From Pleurocapsa sp. PCC 7319 (GTDB lineage: Bacteria; Cyanobacteriota; Cyanobacteriia; Cyanobacteriales; Xenococcaceae), in NCBI RefSeq assembly GCF_000332195.1, contig NZ_KB235922.1, positions 372,001-436,000 of the forward strand: DNA of 64,000 nucleotides, in the 5' to 3' direction. The position numbers and the translations under genes are program-made. The notes under the pieces were generated by a model. It worked only from the letters and a program-made list of their open reading frames with translations, made no database searches and had not been told where the DNA came from. This document shows positions 61,024-64,000 of this stretch, one piece after another; positions within the stretch are counted from its first letter, which is position 1, and each line of letters starts with the position of its first letter.

Positions 61024-62313
61024 ATGAACAGTGATCGCGAAGAGATAATAAAAGATATCGATAGTTTAGAAATAGCTTATCAGATAAAATTATGTTCATC
61101 AGAGAAAGAAGATTGGCAACAACACTTTCATATATTATCTCTAGACTCTCATCTAAACAATCAGTTGTTCTTAGATTACAATCAGTTGTTTTTAAATCAC
61201 AAGCCATCAATTACTCTTAGTGGACTTGCTCTCAGTCAAAAAAATCCAATAAAAAAAATTGAAGTTGTAGGAAAAAATCATTGTTTTCTCGCGAAAATAG
61301 GACTGTCATCTGCCAGACTAGGACAAAGATTCGCACATATTCAAACAAGCTCTAATTCTCGCTGGAAATGTTGTATCAATCTTACTCATAAAAAAAAACA
61401 AAGTTTTGATGTAGTAGTAACGCTAGATAATAATCAAGAAATTACTTATAAAAAAATAGAATTTCGCTCCGTAAAATTAAGTAACCTCTCTAGAGACAAG
61501 ATTTATAATCAAGAAACAAATAATAAGTTACTTGACAAAATAAAATCAATTCATATTAGTCGTCAGCTTATGATTGATAATTTGTCTAAAAATAAAAAAT
61601 ATTTATTTGTCATCGGCAATGCAAGATCGGGAACAACTGCTTTAGCAAGATTACTCAATTTTAGTCCAGAAATTTGTTTGGGTATTGAAAGATATTCTCT
61701 CAATGACGATGTTTCTGCTTTGTCTTTTGAAAGAGATTTTTTTTTCAATCCTAAGAGTGAGGGATATTTAGTTCGTCCTCATTTTTATAAAAAAATTAAT
61801 GACAAATTTGATACAGTTAAATATGTTGGAGATAAAAGACCAAGATTTATTAAAAGTTGGAAAAATACTTTTTTAAATTTACCTCAAGCCAAAATTATTT
61901 ACATTTTCCGAAATATTTATGATGTCGCTTGTTCTTATAACATTAGAGCAAGCGATGCTGCTCAGGGAATTGATCGATCTTGGTCTAGGAATAGAGATTT
62001 CTCTCAGGCAGTAGAAGACTGGAATGAAGGACTGCAAGAAATTAGAAACTTAGCACGATTTTACGAAGTTTATTTTGTAAAATATGAAGATTTTTTTGTT
62101 GATAAATTACGGATAAATAATCTTTTTAACCATCTGGAAGTAAATGCAGAAGAGCAAAATACTTTGATGGGTATTAGACAAATTCATAACACTGCTTTAT
62201 CTTTGCAAAAAAAAGAAAGAAATTTATCAGATTACGAAACAGAATACATTGACTCTAAAGCAGATTTGGCTTCTTATAAAGATATCTTGGCTCTATATCA
62301 AAAACAATTTTAA
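61024..62313 (+). CDS. Sulfotransferase family protein (third in window)
   Basis: A 429-residue protein. Residues 1-180 have no recognised domain. The C-terminal part is a sulfotransferase: PAPS loop VIGNARSGTTALARLLNFSP (about 198-217) and 3'-phosphate motif IIYIFRNIYDVACSY. It differs clearly from the two cluster enzymes and lies 18 kb beyond the FAAL gene, next to a membrane glycosyltransferase. It may sulfate a surface polysaccharide rather than the cluster product. The gene is notably AT-rich with many Lys/Asn codons. Confidence 0.75.
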   Translation: MNSDREEIIKDIDSLEIAYQIKLCSSEKEDWQQHFHILSLDSHLNNQLFLDYNQLFLNHKPSITLSGLALSQKNPIKKIEVVGKNHCFLAKIGLSSARLGQRFAHIQTSSNSRWKCCINLTHKKKQSFDVVVTLDNNQEITYKKIEFRSVKLSNLSRDKIYNQETNNKLLDKIKSIHISRQLMIDNLSKNKKYLFVIGNARSGTTALARLLNFSPEICLGIERYSLNDDVSALSFERDFFFNPKSEGYLVRPHFYKKINDKFDTVKYVGDKRPRFIKSWKNTFLNLPQAKIIYIFRNIYDVACSYNIRASDAAQGIDRSWSRNRDFSQAVEDWNEGLQEIRNLARFYEVYFVKYEDFFVDKLRINNLFNHLEVNAEEQNTLMGIRQIHNTALSLQKKERNLSDYETEYIDSKADLASYKDILALYQKQF

Positions 62314-62353
62314 TAATAGCTTGTAAACAAATTTGCTAAATCCTTAACTTTGC

Positions 62354-63949
62354 TCAAATTGGACGAAGTTTAGTTGCCAGTTCATATAAATAAGCTGATG
62401 CTCCCGTTTTTTGAAAAGAATCCAACTGCTGACCCACTTGATTGAGATATTGCAGTACCTCTGCCTCAAATGATTGATCTTCTCGAAGGATAAACCAAAC
62501 TCTTGATTCACCTATTAACGGCTTAAGCTCCATAGCAAATTCTTGCCATTTATCCGACAAGCTTCTGGTCTTATTAGACACTTTATCTGAAAAATTAATT
62601 GTTCCCCGAATATAGTCTAAGCCTGAATAGTCTTTTTGCTCAGTGTAATAAAGAAATGCTGTGTATCCACGACTATAAACGTAGATCTTATCTCCTGGTT
62701 GTTCTTGAGATACAACGTATTCTAGGACTGGTTTGACCTCATGTTTTAATTCTGGATGAATGACAAAGTTACTGGCTCTGGCGATCGCCGGCACGAGCAA
62801 ACCCCAAAGACAAATAATTCCCAACAACCCCATCAGAAATGTTAGTTTCGGGCGATTTATCTTTTCACTATTTCTTGACCAATGGAATTCGCCAAGTTTG
62901 AGCAGCAAAAATCTAATTCCTTCTGCCACAATTAACATTCCTAAGGGAGCTAGAAAGAGAACTAATCGATCGCGAAATGGATATTGTTGTAAATAAGCAG
63001 CGATTATCGTAGCGACAAAAGGAGCAACTAAAGCTCCAAAAATAGTTCGGTTATGACGATACCAGGCGATACAACCAAATATAAAAGCGACGATTCCGAT
63101 ACCATCGGTGATTCCCAAAAAACCCATTGGATGGTAAAAAAATCTACCCAACGCATCAAGCAACCAGATGATATCTCCAAAAGAATTCGGGTATCTAGAC
63201 TCCCAAGATGAGCTTAATTCTTCATTATTTAAGGTGTTAGCAATGGTCAGAAAATAAAGTGAAGCGAAACTACCGACCCAGACCAGATAAATAACTATAC
63301 GGTTGGCTAAAATTCGACGTAGATATTTTTTAGAGGCAGTCAGAAGATAATATGCTTCTAGTCCCCCCAAAATAAAAATTACTGGATAAGAAAGCCAAAT
63401 AGATAAAGCACCCAGCAAGGCAAGACCAAAAATTGCTCTTATTTTAAGAATTTGATGACGAATTCTAGTTAAAATCCAGAACAGAAGTAAGGCGATCGCC
63501 ACATCGCTAGAATAGGGTTTAAGTTCCGTCGCAAAATAAAGAGTATATCGGCTACAAGCAAATAGTGCGATCGCTATAGGAGTAGCGAATTTCGAGCAAT
63601 AACGGTTTGCAAGAAAATAAAAGATTACTAGAGCTACGATACCTGCTACTGTTGGCAATAATCTGAGAGCATATTCATTGTTGCCGAATACCTGAATTGC
63701 TAGCTTTTCGAGCCAAAGAAACCCTAATGGAGCTGCTTGATTGTGATCGAGAGTCTGAACTAATTCCCCGTAAGAGCGATGAACAATATTAAGTGCTAAA
63801 TTAGCCTCATCAAACCAAAGCGAACGATTACTTAAGTATTGGATTATGCGAACCAGAATTCCTAATATAAGAAAAAATAAAGACAAATATCTCAGGAATT
63901 TAGACCAGTTGACCCGATTGAAGAAACTGTTATTTAATCTGCCCAACAT
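62354..63949 (-). CDS. GT39-type membrane glycosyltransferase
   Basis: A 531-residue polytopic protein of the PMT/ArnT (GT-C, family 39) type. About ten to twelve hydrophobic spans. The first loop carries the catalytic-type acidic motif WFDEANLALNI and a later DHNQAAPLGFLWLEK; a soluble C-terminal domain of about 120 residues follows. Such enzymes transfer a sugar from a polyprenyl-phosphate donor to lipids or proteins on the outer face of the membrane. Acceptor and sugar are unknown. It converges on the sulfotransferase gene. Confidence 0.85.
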   Translation of the reverse strand: MLGRLNNSFFNRVNWSKFLRYLSLFFLILGILVRIIQYLSNRSLWFDEANLALNIVHRSYGELVQTLDHNQAAPLGFLWLEKLAIQVFGNNEYALRLLPTVAGIVALVIFYFLANRYCSKFATPIAIALFACSRYTLYFATELKPYSSDVAIALLLFWILTRIRHQILKIRAIFGLALLGALSIWLSYPVIFILGGLEAYYLLTASKKYLRRILANRIVIYLVWVGSFASLYFLTIANTLNNEELSSSWESRYPNSFGDIIWLLDALGRFFYHPMGFLGITDGIGIVAFIFGCIAWYRHNRTIFGALVAPFVATIIAAYLQQYPFRDRLVLFLAPLGMLIVAEGIRFLLLKLGEFHWSRNSEKINRPKLTFLMGLLGIICLWGLLVPAIARASNFVIHPELKHEVKPVLEYVVSQEQPGDKIYVYSRGYTAFLYYTEQKDYSGLDYIRGTINFSDKVSNKTRSLSDKWQEFAMELKPLIGESRVWFILREDQSFEAEVLQYLNQVGQQLDSFQKTGASAYLYELATKLRPI

Positions 63950-64000
63950 TTTCTACTGTTAATTTTTTGCTGTGAACCAGTATAGTCATTCCCCATCAAA

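Noticed and set aside
61024-62313. Third sulfotransferase as part of the biosynthetic cluster
   Set aside because: It is 18 kb from the FAAL gene, on the other strand, with unrelated housekeeping genes between.
1-64000. CRISPR array, rRNA operon or complete insertion sequence
   Set aside because: No regularly spaced direct repeats, rRNA-like sequence or intact transposase was seen when reading both strands.

Overview
The window is chromosomal DNA of a cyanobacterium. Evidence: psbI (a photosystem II subunit), the catalytic chain of ferredoxin-thioredoxin reductase, a class II fructose-1,6/sedoheptulose-1,7-bisphosphatase, an FdC2-type ferredoxin, a cyanobacterial-type Hfq, many HIP1 octamers (GCGATCGC) and heptanucleotide tandem repeats. 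The DNA is AT-rich. Genus cannot be fixed from the sequence alone.

Layout. 1-20 kb is mostly housekeeping: argD (cut by the left edge), argG, a cupredoxin, an inositol-monophosphatase-type enzyme coupled to a nuclease-like lipoprotein, FdC2, tRNA-Ser(GGA), gcvT, psbI, a carboxyl-terminal protease, ftsQ-ftsZ-thiD-scpB, a DUF760 protein, the FBPase/SBPase, hemA, a probable pseudokinase and a methyltransferase whose 3' end runs into a mobile-element-like hairpin. At 20.2-22.2 kb is a large RTX/beta-propeller protein.

22.3-43.5 kb is a single-strand (minus) biosynthetic cluster and is the most interesting part. In transcription order: fatty acyl-AMP ligase, acyl carrier protein, AurF/CylC-like dimetal oxygenase or halogenase, type I PKS (KS-AT-DH-ACP-TE, no KR), type III PKS, CYP110-like P450, a SyrB2-like Fe(II)/2-oxoglutarate enzyme with the halogenase HxA motif, an ICMT-like methyltransferase, two tandem flavin monooxygenases, a TauE/SafE permease, a sulfotransferase, a 35-residue microprotein, an MFS transporter and a second sulfotransferase. 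The inferred product is a chlorinated, oxidised and sulfated polyketide or phenolic lipid. Two unrelated halogenase folds in one cluster, together with sulfotransferases, match no named pathway I can recall. A 2.6-kb gene-free stretch separates the cluster from a divergent, leaderless sulfatase with a beta-helix tail.

48-64 kb returns to core genes: ispH, lptB with an lptA-like gene, ftrC with a DUF309 gene, an unusual response-regulator/HlyD fusion, bioY, a proline-rich secreted protein, yqeY, hfq and dapF. These are followed by a secreted metallophosphoesterase, a third sulfotransferase and a GT39-type membrane glycosyltransferase.

Other unusual features: a 45-nt nested palindrome inserted in frame in the nuclease gene, a perfect 21-bp hairpin in a divergent intergenic region, and a 35-residue ORF in the cluster that is homologous to the N terminus of the neighbouring beta-propeller protein. 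All functions are inferred by reading motifs; no database search was run.
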